DNA from: Gammaproteobacteria bacterium | GTDB lineage: Bacteria > Pseudomonadota > Gammaproteobacteria > Arenicellales > Poriferihabitantaceae | Direction of reading: 5' to 3' | DNA length: 6,893 bases | Assembly: GCA_009839585.1 (NCBI GenBank) | Contig: VXPI01000316.1 | Location: forward strand, 1-6,893 | Shown here: positions 1 to 6,544 of the stretch, one piece after another | Numbering within the stretch: position 1 is the first letter of the stretch | How the letters are laid out: every line of letters begins with the position of its first letter | Program-made: the position numbers and the translations under genes | The notes under the pieces: model-generated | The model's input: only the letters and a program-made list of their open reading frames with translations | Database searches by the model: none | What the model was told of the DNA's origin: nothing

Positions 1-142
1 ATACCGGGATGACGGGAAAATCTGTATTGGCGAGTTATCTTTCGGCATTCTAAAGTTCTGCTTGTGTTCAGGCTTTTCCTTGCTTCCAATTTCCTCCAGT
101 ACAATCCGGTGTAGTTTTACGGACAAAAGTCATATGCGTTAT
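1..142. other. Left-edge intergenic sequence, no convincing gene
   Basis: No reading frame here has a good start or recognisable product. The plus strand has a TACAAT hexamer at 100-105 that resembles a sigma-70 -10 box, but the best -35 candidates (TTGCTT at 80-85, TTCCTT at 76-81) are either badly spaced or poor matches, so no promoter is called. In E. coli, zapA and 6S RNA lie on the far side of ygfB. I looked for both and recognise neither: the minus-strand peptides do not resemble ZapA. Confidence 0.5.
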
Positions 143-178
143 TGTCACAGAATGCAAACAACTTGTGACATCATGTCA
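143..178. promoter_or_regulatory. Overlapping inverted repeats, possible operator upstream of the SDR gene
   Basis: Two perfect dyads share bases. TGTCACA (143-149) is mirrored by TGTGACA (164-170) across a 14-base spacer, so arm centres are 21 bases apart, about two helical turns. A second palindrome, TGACAT-C-ATGTCA, occupies 166-178. The cluster ends 37 bases before the ATG at 216, a usual place for a repressor or activator site. The arms are the reverse arrangement of a CRP site (TGTGA-N6-TCACA), so CRP is not the obvious ligand. The dyads are read directly from the sequence; the operator role is inference. Confidence 0.35.
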
Positions 179-215
179 AATTGTCCGGCTCATTAACCAG
201 AACGATGAATCAGAT

Positions 216-881
216 ATGGCGAAAGTATTAATTTGTGGCGCAAACCGTGGCATCGGCCTTGAATTGTGTCGACAGTACTCTTCAAGGGGCGATCAGGTTA
301 TGGCAACCTGCAGAAGCATGTCAGATGAACTGGCTGCCCTGGATATACAAACAGTAACGGATTTCGATGTTGCGGGTAGCAAAGGTATTCATGCACTCAG
401 GCAACAAATGGGACTGGATGGTACCCGTATTGATATTCTGGTGCACAACGCCGGGATCCTGAGCCGTGAAAGTCTCGATAATATGGACTTCGAGGCAATT
501 GAACGACAATTTCATGTCAATACGCTGGGTCCGTTGCGAGTGGTCCATGGATTACTGGGCAATCTTGCTGAAGGTGCCAAAATCGGGCTCGTCAGCAGTC
601 GCATGGGGTCCATGGGAGACAATGAGTCTGGAGGCCGGTATGGGTACCGAATGTCAAAGGCCGGACTCAATGCTCTTGCCGTGAGTCTTGCCCGTGATCT
701 GGCAGAGAGAGGCATTTCGGTGGTGGCTTTGCATCCGGGGCTGGTTGCTACCCGAATGACGGGTGGAAATGGTATTCCCCCGGCCAAGGCTGCAGCGGGC
801 CTGATCGAGCGCATGGACGAACTGAGCCTGGAAAGAAGCGGCAAATTCATGCATGCTGAAGGCTATGAATTGCCCTGGTAA
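216..881 (+). CDS. Short-chain dehydrogenase/reductase (SDR), C-factor-like
   Basis: This is a 221-residue NAD(P)-dependent oxidoreductase of the classical SDR fold. The dinucleotide-binding glycine motif GANRGIG is at residues 8-14, an acidic pair ending in D51-V52 fits the adenine-ring contact, NAG is at 78-80, the catalytic-tetrad Asn is probably N102, the serine is S127 or S128, and Y144-R-M-S-K148 is the YxxxK active site. HPG at 173-175 followed by VATRM matches the C-factor/CsgA-like branch, and the length fits. The substrate is unknown. I chose ATG 216 because it puts the nucleotide motif at the usual distance from the N-terminus. A GTG at 165 would add 17 residues (four of the first nine polar or charged, no known motif) and lies inside the dyad cluster. 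No strong ribosome binding site is seen at either. The gene ends 27 bases before ygfB, so it is probably the first gene of the operon, which is not the E. coli arrangement. Confidence 0.9.
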   Translation: MAKVLICGANRGIGLELCRQYSSRGDQVMATCRSMSDELAALDIQTVTDFDVAGSKGIHALRQQMGLDGTRIDILVHNAGILSRESLDNMDFEAIERQFHVNTLGPLRVVHGLLGNLAEGAKIGLVSSRMGSMGDNESGGRYGYRMSKAGLNALAVSLARDLAERGISVVALHPGLVATRMTGGNGIPPAKAAAGLIERMDELSLERSGKFMHAEGYELPW

Positions 882-908
882 ACAAGCAGGCGGGTGGCGG
901 ACTGATCC

Positions 909-1475
909 ATGTCCGGGTTGAATGCAGATGAGCTGTATGCCGGGCTCGACGAAAAACTTCGTGATATAGGCTGGGACTCGGGAGTCCCAGAGGCTCACGG
1001 TTTGTTAACCGGATTGGCCTGTCGAGGATTCTCCGCCAAGCATATCGGCAACAAAATGTATATGTTTGAACTGGATTCCGGACAGGACTCTGCGTCGTTG
1101 CAGGCATTGTATGAACTGGTTTTGAAGAATCTTGAATCCGATGATCCCGTGTTCGACCTGATGCTGCCCGGCGATGATGAATCTGCATTTCGACGAGCGG
1201 ATGAAATTGCAAACTGGTGCAGTGGATTTGCGCAGGGTTTCTGTCATGATGGTGACATGTCGATACTGCAAAGGACGGGCCCAGTGAAGGAAATGTTCGA
1301 TGACATTATGTCGATTGCCCGAATCCAGACCGATTTTTCCGATGACGAAGTTGAAAGACAGGGAGAGAATCGAGCCTTGACTGAAATTGAACAGTATCTC
1401 AGGGTGGGCATTCAGTTGATTTATGAAGAGATGGCAGTAAACCACAATCCTCAAGAGGCAGTACCCAATGATTAA
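909..1475 (+). CDS. ygfB: UPF0149 family protein YgfB
   Basis: The product is a 188-residue all-helical cytoplasmic protein of the UPF0149 (YgfB/YecA-type) family. Seen motifs are PEAHGLLTGLAC (27-38), FDLMLPGDD (82-90), WCSGFAQGF (103-111), DIMSIA (132-137), and a C-terminal helix with EIEQYLRVGIQLIYEE (159-174). These fall in the family's usual order and the length is normal. In Pseudomonas aeruginosa YgfB is known to dampen expression of the ampDh3 amidase gene by opposing the activator AlpA; whether that applies here is unknown. It has no catalytic motif. A weak GGCGG at 896-900 lies 8 bases before the ATG. The end overlaps pepP by 8 bases, the same neighbour as in E. coli, which supports the assignment. 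Confidence 0.93.
   Translation: MSGLNADELYAGLDEKLRDIGWDSGVPEAHGLLTGLACRGFSAKHIGNKMYMFELDSGQDSASLQALYELVLKNLESDDPVFDLMLPGDDESAFRRADEIANWCSGFAQGFCHDGDMSILQRTGPVKEMFDDIMSIARIQTDFSDDEVERQGENRALTEIEQYLRVGIQLIYEEMAVNHNPQEAVPND
1453..1458 (+). promoter_or_regulatory. Ribosome binding site of pepP
   Basis: AAGAGG lies inside the end of ygfB, nine bases before the pepP ATG at 1468. It is one of the few clear Shine-Dalgarno sequences in this window and supports the start that overlaps ygfB by 8 bases. Confidence 0.6.
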
Positions 1476-2772
1476 CGGCGAGGTTCTGAAAAAAAGACGT
1501 GAAGAGTTCATGGGCATGCTCCATGAAGGAATAGCGGTCCTGACGACATCCAAGCACCTCGCTCGAAATCGCGATGTAATGTATCCGTTCAGGCCGGGCA
1601 GCGATTTTTTCTATTTGACCGCTTTTCCGGAACCCGATGCGGCAGCCATATTTGTTCCAGGCAGAAAAGACGGGGAATATCTGTTGTTCTGTCGTGAGAA
1701 AGACCCGGAAATGGAGCGTTGGGATGGGCGTCGGGCCGGCTTGAAAGGTGCGATTGAGGACTATGGTGCAGACCAGGCCTACCCAATCGAGAAGCTTCAA
1801 GAGGTGCTGGTTGAACTTTTACCCGAGTACCAGAACGTGTATTCTCAAATGGGTCGGGATTCCGATCTGGATAAGGAGATATTGTCGATTGTCTCTGATT
1901 TAAGAACTAGATCCCGTCAGGGCGCAAAAGTCCCTGCCCAATTTGTGCATCTTGATCATATTCTTCACGAAATGCGCCTGATCAAGGACTCTGAAGAGAT
2001 TCGCATCATGCGAAAAGCCGCCAAACTTGCTGCCAAAGGGCATATCCGGGCGATGCAGAGGACCCGCCCCGGCATGTATGAATATCAGGTTCAGGCTGAA
2101 CTGGAATACGTGTTTTTGCAAGGTGGTGGCCTTTCTGTAGCTTATCCCTCTATTGTTGCGGGCGGAGGCAATGCCTGTATATTGCACTATATTGACAATA
2201 GCAATCGTCTTAACGAGGGTGATCTTCTATTGATTGATGCAGGAGTCGAGATCGATTGCTATGCCTCCGATATTACCCGTACATTTCCAGTCAATGGCAA
2301 GTTTTCCGGTGTGCAAAAAGATGTCTATGAAGTAGTCTTGAAAGCTCAGCTGGCAGCAATCGATGCGGTCAGGGTGGACCGGCCCGTTACCGAATATCAC
2401 GATGTTGCAGTCAGGAAGTTAACCGAAGGCATGGTCGAAATCGGATTGCTGAAAGGTGATCCGGAAGAATTGATCGAAAAAGGAGACTACCGCAAGTTCT
2501 ATATGCATTCGGCAGGCCACTGGCTGGGAATTGACGTACACGATGTCGGGGACTACAAGATTGGCGAAGAGGGGCGGTCTCTGGAGCCCGGCATGGTTTT
2601 GACGGTTGAGCCAGGTCTGTATATCGAGCCTTGCGCGGAGGTCGATGAGAAATGGCACAATATTGGCATACGCATTGAGGACGATGTACTTGTCAAACGA
2701 GGTGGGCCTGAGGTTCTGACTGCGGATGTGCCCAAAGATGTTGAAAATATCCAGGCACTCATGGCTGAATAG
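1468..2772 (+). CDS. pepP: Xaa-Pro aminopeptidase (aminopeptidase P, M24B)
   Basis: A 434-residue cytoplasmic metallopeptidase that removes an N-terminal residue preceding proline. The N-terminal creatinase-like domain (about 1-170) shows FRPGSDFFYLTAFPEP (41-56). The C-terminal pita-bread domain carries a full dinuclear manganese site: D257 (LIDAG), D268 (SDITR), H351 (GHWLG), E381 (VEPGLY) and E404 (RIED). These line up with E. coli D260, D271, H354, E383 and E406. The auxiliary residues H240, H358 and R402 are also in place, so the enzyme should be active. Length is close to the E. coli protein. The gene overlaps ygfB by 8 bases and ends 8 bases before the ubiH start, so it is in the operon. 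The link to ubiquinone genes is conserved positional context, not a known shared pathway. Confidence 0.97.
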   Translation: MINGEVLKKRREEFMGMLHEGIAVLTTSKHLARNRDVMYPFRPGSDFFYLTAFPEPDAAAIFVPGRKDGEYLLFCREKDPEMERWDGRRAGLKGAIEDYGADQAYPIEKLQEVLVELLPEYQNVYSQMGRDSDLDKEILSIVSDLRTRSRQGAKVPAQFVHLDHILHEMRLIKDSEEIRIMRKAAKLAAKGHIRAMQRTRPGMYEYQVQAELEYVFLQGGGLSVAYPSIVAGGGNACILHYIDNSNRLNEGDLLLIDAGVEIDCYASDITRTFPVNGKFSGVQKDVYEVVLKAQLAAIDAVRVDRPVTEYHDVAVRKLTEGMVEIGLLKGDPEELIEKGDYRKFYMHSAGHWLGIDVHDVGDYKIGEEGRSLEPGMVLTVEPGLYIEPCAEVDEKWHNIGIRIEDDVLVKRGGPEVLTADVPKDVENIQALMAE

Positions 2773-2780
2773 TTGATCGA

Positions 2781-4040
2781 TTGGCATCAAATTCCAGACA
2801 TTATGACATTGTAATTGCCGGTGGTGGCCTATGTGGCGCCAGTCTGGCTTGTGCCCTCATAAAAGCGGGTAAACGCATACTGGTAGTTGAGTCTGTTGCA
2901 TTCGATTCTGATTTGCAGCCTACCTATGACGAGAGAACAGTTGCCTTGACCTACAGTTCACGGAATGTGTTCAGTGCTTTGGGAGTATGGGAGCAAATAG
3001 AAGAGGGCGGAGCACAGCCGATTCATGATATTCACGTATCGAATCGAGGTGGGTTTGGACAGACCCGCTTATCTTGCCATGATGCGGGAACGGAATCTCT
3101 CGGGTATGTGATTCCGGTCCGAAACATCGGTCGCGTGTTGTTGGAGACGCTGGACCAGAGTGAGGAGATCGAATTTCTATGTCCGGCATCTGTGGTCAAT
3201 GCCAGAGTCAAGCAGGCTCACTGCGAGATAGAAATTGCACACGGTTCTGAAACACTCCGGGCTACTGCAGAATTGCTGGTCGTAGCAGATGGCGGTCGTT
3301 CACGGCTTGCTGATGAACTTGGTTATATCGTCAATGTAAAGGCTTATGAACAGTCGGCGGTTTTGTGCATTATCAAGACAGACCAGCCTCATCAGGGGCG
3401 GGCATATGAGCGTTTTCTGGATGACGGGCCGCTCGCTTTACTGCCTCACCGCATGGGCCAGGGAGCGGTCCGGGGCGGGGCGGATGGCTGTCATTTTGCG
3501 ATGGTCTGGACAACCCGCAACACGGAAGTCAGTCAACGACTGAATCTGGATGATGAGGGATTTGTTGACTTGTTGCAGTCAATGTTCGGGAATCGGGCCG
3601 GGAGCTTTTCTGAACCGTCTCCCCGCAAGAGTTATCCCTTGAGTCGAATTCGCGTTGATCGTCCGGCACTCAAGCGATCGGTATTACTGGGGAATGCGGC
3701 TCATACCGTGCACCCGGTTGCCGGACAAGGGTTTAATCTTGGGTTAAGGGATGTGGCCTGTCTTGTCCACCTGGTTTCGGAATCCGGTTTGGCTCTCGGT
3801 AGCATGGAAATGGCTCGGGAATATGTTCGCCTTCGCAGGCAGGATTCCCGGGCGGTTGAGGGTTTTACGCATACATTGATCCAGATATTTTCGAATTCAA
3901 TTGCCCCTGTTTCCTGGCTTCGAAATGCCGGCTTGGTGGCGATTGAGCATTTTCCGCCTGCAAAACGAATGTTGATCAAAACCACCATGGGACTCCATGC
4001 ATCCCCCCAGAAACTGACCTCGGGCATACCGGTTCACTGA
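2781..4040 (+). CDS. ubiH: 2-octaprenyl-6-methoxyphenol hydroxylase UbiH
   Basis: A 419-residue class A flavoprotein monooxygenase that, in E. coli, hydroxylates C1 of the ubiquinone ring as part of the soluble Ubi complex. Seen: the FAD-binding GGGLCG (14-19), an early acidic residue E37 after the second strand, the DG motif ADGGRS (169-174), and the second FAD motif as GNAAHTVHPVAGQGFNLGLRD (304-324, key residues G304, N305, H311-P312, G315). GN instead of the more common GD at 304-305 is typical of UbiH and separates it from the next gene. The C-terminal GLHASPQKLTSG (404-415) also fits. The start is TTG 2781. An in-frame TGA at 2766-2768 leaves no ATG or GTG, and the motif sits 13 residues in, as expected. 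No Shine-Dalgarno sequence is visible. With pepP ending 8 bases upstream, coupled reinitiation is likely. Confidence 0.93.
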   Translation: MASNSRHYDIVIAGGGLCGASLACALIKAGKRILVVESVAFDSDLQPTYDERTVALTYSSRNVFSALGVWEQIEEGGAQPIHDIHVSNRGGFGQTRLSCHDAGTESLGYVIPVRNIGRVLLETLDQSEEIEFLCPASVVNARVKQAHCEIEIAHGSETLRATAELLVVADGGRSRLADELGYIVNVKAYEQSAVLCIIKTDQPHQGRAYERFLDDGPLALLPHRMGQGAVRGGADGCHFAMVWTTRNTEVSQRLNLDDEGFVDLLQSMFGNRAGSFSEPSPRKSYPLSRIRVDRPALKRSVLLGNAAHTVHPVAGQGFNLGLRDVACLVHLVSESGLALGSMEMAREYVRLRRQDSRAVEGFTHTLIQIFSNSIAPVSWLRNAGLVAIEHFPPAKRMLIKTTMGLHASPQKLTSGIPVH

Positions 4041-5278
4041 TGGTATTCAAGAGCAAGGGGGAGGTGTTTGACGTTGCCATATCCGGCGGTGGGATTGTGG
4101 GCGGTACCCTAGCCGGTTTACTGGGTCTTCAGGGGCTCAATGTCTGTCTGATCAATGCAGGGTCAAGGCCCGAGTGGTCCCCGGATCAATGCCATCCTCG
4201 CGTGAATGCGGTTAATCATGCATCGATTCGCATTTTCAAGCATCTCGGAGTCTGGGGAGATATTCGAAACAAGCGAGTGAACCCCTATTACCAAATGAAG
4301 GTATGGGAGAGCGATACCGGAGGTGCCATTCAGTTTGCGGCAAAAGAGATGCGGGTTCCCCATCTTGGCGCCATCATCGAAAACACGGTCATCACTTCAT
4401 CGTTATTCCACTTGTTGGCAGAGCAACCGAGTGTTTCCGTCATTGAGGAGTCACAACTCGAGAGTTTTATGGTCAACGATGACGGTCTTGACTTGCATAC
4501 CGACTCCGGTCATGAAGTCCGATGCCGGTTACTGGTCGGTGCGGATGGTGTCGATTCGATTAGCCGTTCACTCTCGGATATTGGCAAACAGGAATATACA
4601 TCTGGACAACAGGCAATCGTTGCAGAGGTATTGGCGGATAACCACCATGGCCATGTCGCATGGCAGGTTTTTTTGCCGAATGGGGTTGCTGCACTGCTCC
4701 CTCTTGAGGAAGGGAGGTGCTCACTGGTCTGGTCGTGTGATGATGAGTGCTACCATGCCTTGATGGCGCTTGATGATGCGGCATTTTGTGAGGCATTGAC
4801 CACGAGTTTTGAGGGACGAGTGGGTAGAATTACAAACACGGGAAAGCGTTATTCGTTTGTGCTTAGACAGCATCAAGCCGAATCCTATATTGCCAATCGG
4901 GTTGCCTTGGTTGGCGATTCCGCCCATTCCATTCACCCTCTGGCGGGGCTTGGTGCCAATATGGGGCTTCTGGATGCAGCGTCCCTGTCCCAGGTGCTTG
5001 GCGAGTCCAGGCAACATGGACGAGATATTGATTCACATACGGTACTTCGGCGTTATGAGCGCTGGCGCAAGGGAGAGAATGCCCTGGTATTGAATTCCAT
5101 GCGCGGATTCAAGTTCCTGTTTGGCAGTCACATTCAGGGAAGTCGTGTAATCGGTGGTGCTGGCTTGAAGCTTGTGAACCGCCTAAATCCGGTCAAGAGG
5201 GTGCTTGCGGGATTTGCGATGGGAGATATTGGAGATCTTCCGTTGATTTGCTCAACCTCAATAAATGCTGACATATAA
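4040..5278 (+). CDS. ubiI: UbiI-type ubiquinone biosynthesis hydroxylase (UbiI/UbiF/VisC family)
   Basis: A 412-residue FAD-dependent monooxygenase paralogous to the preceding UbiH. Seen: GGGIVG (16-21) for FAD, the DG motif ADGVDS (168-173), and the GD motif VGDSAHSIHPLAG (291-303). A UbiI-like C-terminal region follows with RYERWRKGENAL (338-349) and MRGFKFLFGS (354-363). In E. coli, UbiI hydroxylates C5 and UbiF C6. Some proteobacteria use one enzyme for more than one position, so the exact carbon cannot be read from sequence; the symbol follows gene order. The residues after HPLAG read LGANMG where most family members have GQGVNLG-like sequence. ATG 4040 overlaps the ubiH stop as TGATG, classic coupling. 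A GTG at 4064 would start just before FDVAISGGG, but the purine-rich GGGGGAG lies directly against it, too close to act as a ribosome binding site. Confidence 0.85.
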   Translation: MVFKSKGEVFDVAISGGGIVGGTLAGLLGLQGLNVCLINAGSRPEWSPDQCHPRVNAVNHASIRIFKHLGVWGDIRNKRVNPYYQMKVWESDTGGAIQFAAKEMRVPHLGAIIENTVITSSLFHLLAEQPSVSVIEESQLESFMVNDDGLDLHTDSGHEVRCRLLVGADGVDSISRSLSDIGKQEYTSGQQAIVAEVLADNHHGHVAWQVFLPNGVAALLPLEEGRCSLVWSCDDECYHALMALDDAAFCEALTTSFEGRVGRITNTGKRYSFVLRQHQAESYIANRVALVGDSAHSIHPLAGLGANMGLLDAASLSQVLGESRQHGRDIDSHTVLRRYERWRKGENALVLNSMRGFKFLFGSHIQGSRVIGGAGLKLVNRLNPVKRVLAGFAMGDIGDLPLICSTSINADI

Positions 5279-5279
5279 T
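5274..5279 (+). promoter_or_regulatory. Possible -10 box for the kinase gene
   Basis: A perfect TATAAT overlaps the ubiI stop codon (TAA at 5276-5278). No good -35 box is found: TTGCTC at 5248-5253 would leave a 20-base spacer and TTGATT at 5243-5248 leaves 25. The extended -10 TG is also missing at the right place. If used, transcription would begin near 5286 with a leader of about 73 bases before the kinase ATG. An A+T hexamer can arise by chance, so this is tentative. Confidence 0.25.
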
Positions 5280-5315
5280 CCCGCATTCGCTTCTAATCGG
5301 CCGTTTCATGCGGAT
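5278..5315 (+). terminator. Weak inverted repeat after ubiI
   Basis: CCGCAT (5281-5286) is perfectly mirrored by ATGCGG (5308-5313) across 21 bases. With one bulged C the arms extend to ATC-C-CGCAT and ATGCGGAT. No run of T follows on the plus strand, so it does not look like a standard intrinsic terminator. It could be a leader hairpin, a mRNA 3' end stabiliser, or chance. Confidence 0.2.
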
Positions 5316-5358
5316 AGGTCGTGAAGCCCCCCACCTTGCATAATATCCAGTCAGACCC

Positions 5359-6300
5359 ATGCGTACCTTGATTACAGGCTCAATTGCATACGACACGATT
5401 CTGATGTTTGGCGATCACTTTGCCAATCATATATTGCCTGATCAGGTTCACATCATTAACTTGAGCCTTACAGCTGAGGGCATGAGAAGAGATTTTGGGG
5501 GCTGTTGCGGCAATATTGCCTACAACCTCAGTTTGCTGGGAGGTGATGCAATACCCATGGGAACGGTTGGCAAGGACTTTGCTCTTTATCGTGACTGGAT
5601 GCATTCTAACGGTATAGATACAACACACGTTGTTGAAGTAGAAGATACCTATACAGCGCAAGCATTTGTAACCACGGACATGGACAATAATCAGATTACG
5701 GCGTTTCATCCGGGAGCGATGACTGATGCCTCTATGGTCGATGCCCGTGAAGCCGGTAATATTGAACTTGCCATTGTGGCTCCAAACGACAAGCAGGCCA
5801 TGGTTCAGCATGTACACACGCTTCATGGTTCCGGTATCCCGTTTATTTTTGATCCGGGTCAATCGATACCGGTATTCAGTGGGCATGAAATGATCGAGTT
5901 AATCTCCATTGCTAACTATGTCTGCGTCAATGACTACGAGTGCAAACTGATTTCAAACAAGACCGGATTGTCCCTGGCGTCAATTCAGGAAATGGCTGGA
6001 ATACTGGTCATTACCCGCGGCGCCAACGGGTCTGAGATCTACCTAAATGGTCAGGAACTTCATGTTCAAGCCGTGAATGTCTCAGAGGTGGTTGATCCTA
6101 CGGGATGTGGTGATGCGTATCGATCGGGCCTGCTGTATGGTTTGGCCAATAGGCTGGATTGGGAAACCTCTGCACAACTCGGTTCCCTGATGGGCGGTAT
6201 CAAGATCGAACACTCAGGAACCCAGAATCATTCACCCACGCTTGAGGAGATAGAAGGGCGGTTTCACGATAATTTCGGAAAGGCGATTTCGCTGTCATAA
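5359..6300 (+). CDS. PfkB-family carbohydrate/adenosine kinase
   Basis: A 313-residue ribokinase-fold kinase that phosphorylates a sugar or nucleoside hydroxyl with ATP. Seen: the first PfkB signature region with FGGCCGNIAYNLSLLGG (46-62) and TVGKD (69-73), a NxxE motif N191-D-Y-E194 for magnesium/phosphate binding, VITRGANGSE (217-226), and the second signature DPTGCGDAYRSGLL (246-259) with catalytic base D252 in an anion hole written GCGD instead of the usual GAGD. The N-terminal MRTLITGSIAYDT and LPDQVHI (26-32) match a proteobacterial subgroup often annotated as adenosine kinase-like. I cannot confirm the substrate. The gene lies 80 bases after ubiI on the same strand and may be read from the operon or from its own promoter. 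No Shine-Dalgarno sequence is evident before ATG 5359, though the start fits the family well. Confidence 0.9.
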   Translation: MRTLITGSIAYDTILMFGDHFANHILPDQVHIINLSLTAEGMRRDFGGCCGNIAYNLSLLGGDAIPMGTVGKDFALYRDWMHSNGIDTTHVVEVEDTYTAQAFVTTDMDNNQITAFHPGAMTDASMVDAREAGNIELAIVAPNDKQAMVQHVHTLHGSGIPFIFDPGQSIPVFSGHEMIELISIANYVCVNDYECKLISNKTGLSLASIQEMAGILVITRGANGSEIYLNGQELHVQAVNVSEVVDPTGCGDAYRSGLLYGLANRLDWETSAQLGSLMGGIKIEHSGTQNHSPTLEEIEGRFHDNFGKAISLS

Positions 6301-6507
6301 TGATGACGGTGCAACGCCAGAAAGGAACCGGCTGATTCTCCTTGACATGAATCTTGCCATTTTCGCTCGGGTAAGCGTTTCTTGACTACTCTTTTGAAAC
6401 TGGCAAGACAAGTAGCAAACAGATCCGTTATTGGAGTTTTTGCCTGTCTGGCTGATGTGGAATCAAAGGCTGAACTCTCAAGCAATGATCGAATTCAACG
6501 GATGAGC
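6301..6507. other. Intergenic sequence between the kinase gene and the IS66 end
   Basis: No recognised gene. The stretch contains a long imperfect hairpin (6352-6408) and an open plus-strand frame from a TTG at 6382 that continues into the insertion sequence to a stop at 6547-6549 (55 codons, no homology recognised). Composition resembles the host genes rather than the G+C-rich element on its right. Confidence 0.5.
6352..6408. repeat. Long imperfect inverted repeat (hairpin)
   Basis: TCTTGCCA (6352-6359) pairs with TGGCAAGA (6401-6408) without mismatch. After one mismatch the stem continues as TTTC (6361-6364) with GAAA (6396-6399), plus a G-T pair at 6365/6395. That gives 12 Watson-Crick pairs and one wobble around a loop of about 29 bases. 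No T-run follows on either strand, so a Rho-independent terminator is not supported. It lies 52 bases after the kinase stop and could end or protect that mRNA. Confidence 0.4.
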
Positions 6508-6519
6508 GTAACTACTCGC

Positions 6520-6544
6520 CCCCTGCTGAGTGTTCAGGCAGGGG
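6520..6544. repeat. Strong hairpin in the IS66 terminal region
   Basis: CCCCTGC (6520-6526) is perfectly mirrored by GCAGGGG (6538-6544). The stem extends with TGA (6527-6529) and TCA (6534-6536) around a four-base loop, with one bulged G at 6537. It lies between the proposed terminus and the transposase stop. It lacks the T-run of an intrinsic terminator on either strand; it may limit transcription across the element end or belong to the transposase-binding end. Confidence 0.45.

Noticed and set aside
1..126. Minus-strand frame open from a TTG at 124-126 to the left edge, with the peptide VLEEIGSKEKPEH within it
   Set aside because: Only about 42 codons are visible, the start is TTG with no ribosome binding site at the right distance, and the peptide matches nothing I recognise, including ZapA.
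164..178. CRP/FNR-type binding site
   Set aside because: TGTGA is present, but the partner TCACA at the required 6-base spacing is not. The 13-base palindrome has a 5-base centre between TGAC and GTCA, unlike standard CRP or FNR sites.
165..215. Upstream GTG start for the SDR gene
   Set aside because: It adds 17 residues before the glycine motif, lacks a ribosome binding site and lies within the dyad cluster. ATG 216 gives a typical SDR N-terminus.
6371..6377. GTAAGCG as an alternative IS66 terminus
   Set aside because: It matches a common IS66 end sequence, but it lies inside the long hairpin and within DNA of host-like composition, 190 bases from the transposase stop. The composition change and GTAA at 6508 fit better. 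It remains possible if the element has a long 3' region.
6364..6377. Short CGCT/AGCG hairpin followed by TTTCTT as an intrinsic terminator
   Set aside because: The stem is only four base pairs and competes with the longer hairpin at 6352-6408; the T-tract is interrupted.
6264..6485. Minus-strand 73-codon frame opposite the kinase end
   Set aside because: It overlaps the kinase C-terminus, has no recognisable motif and appears to be an antisense shadow.
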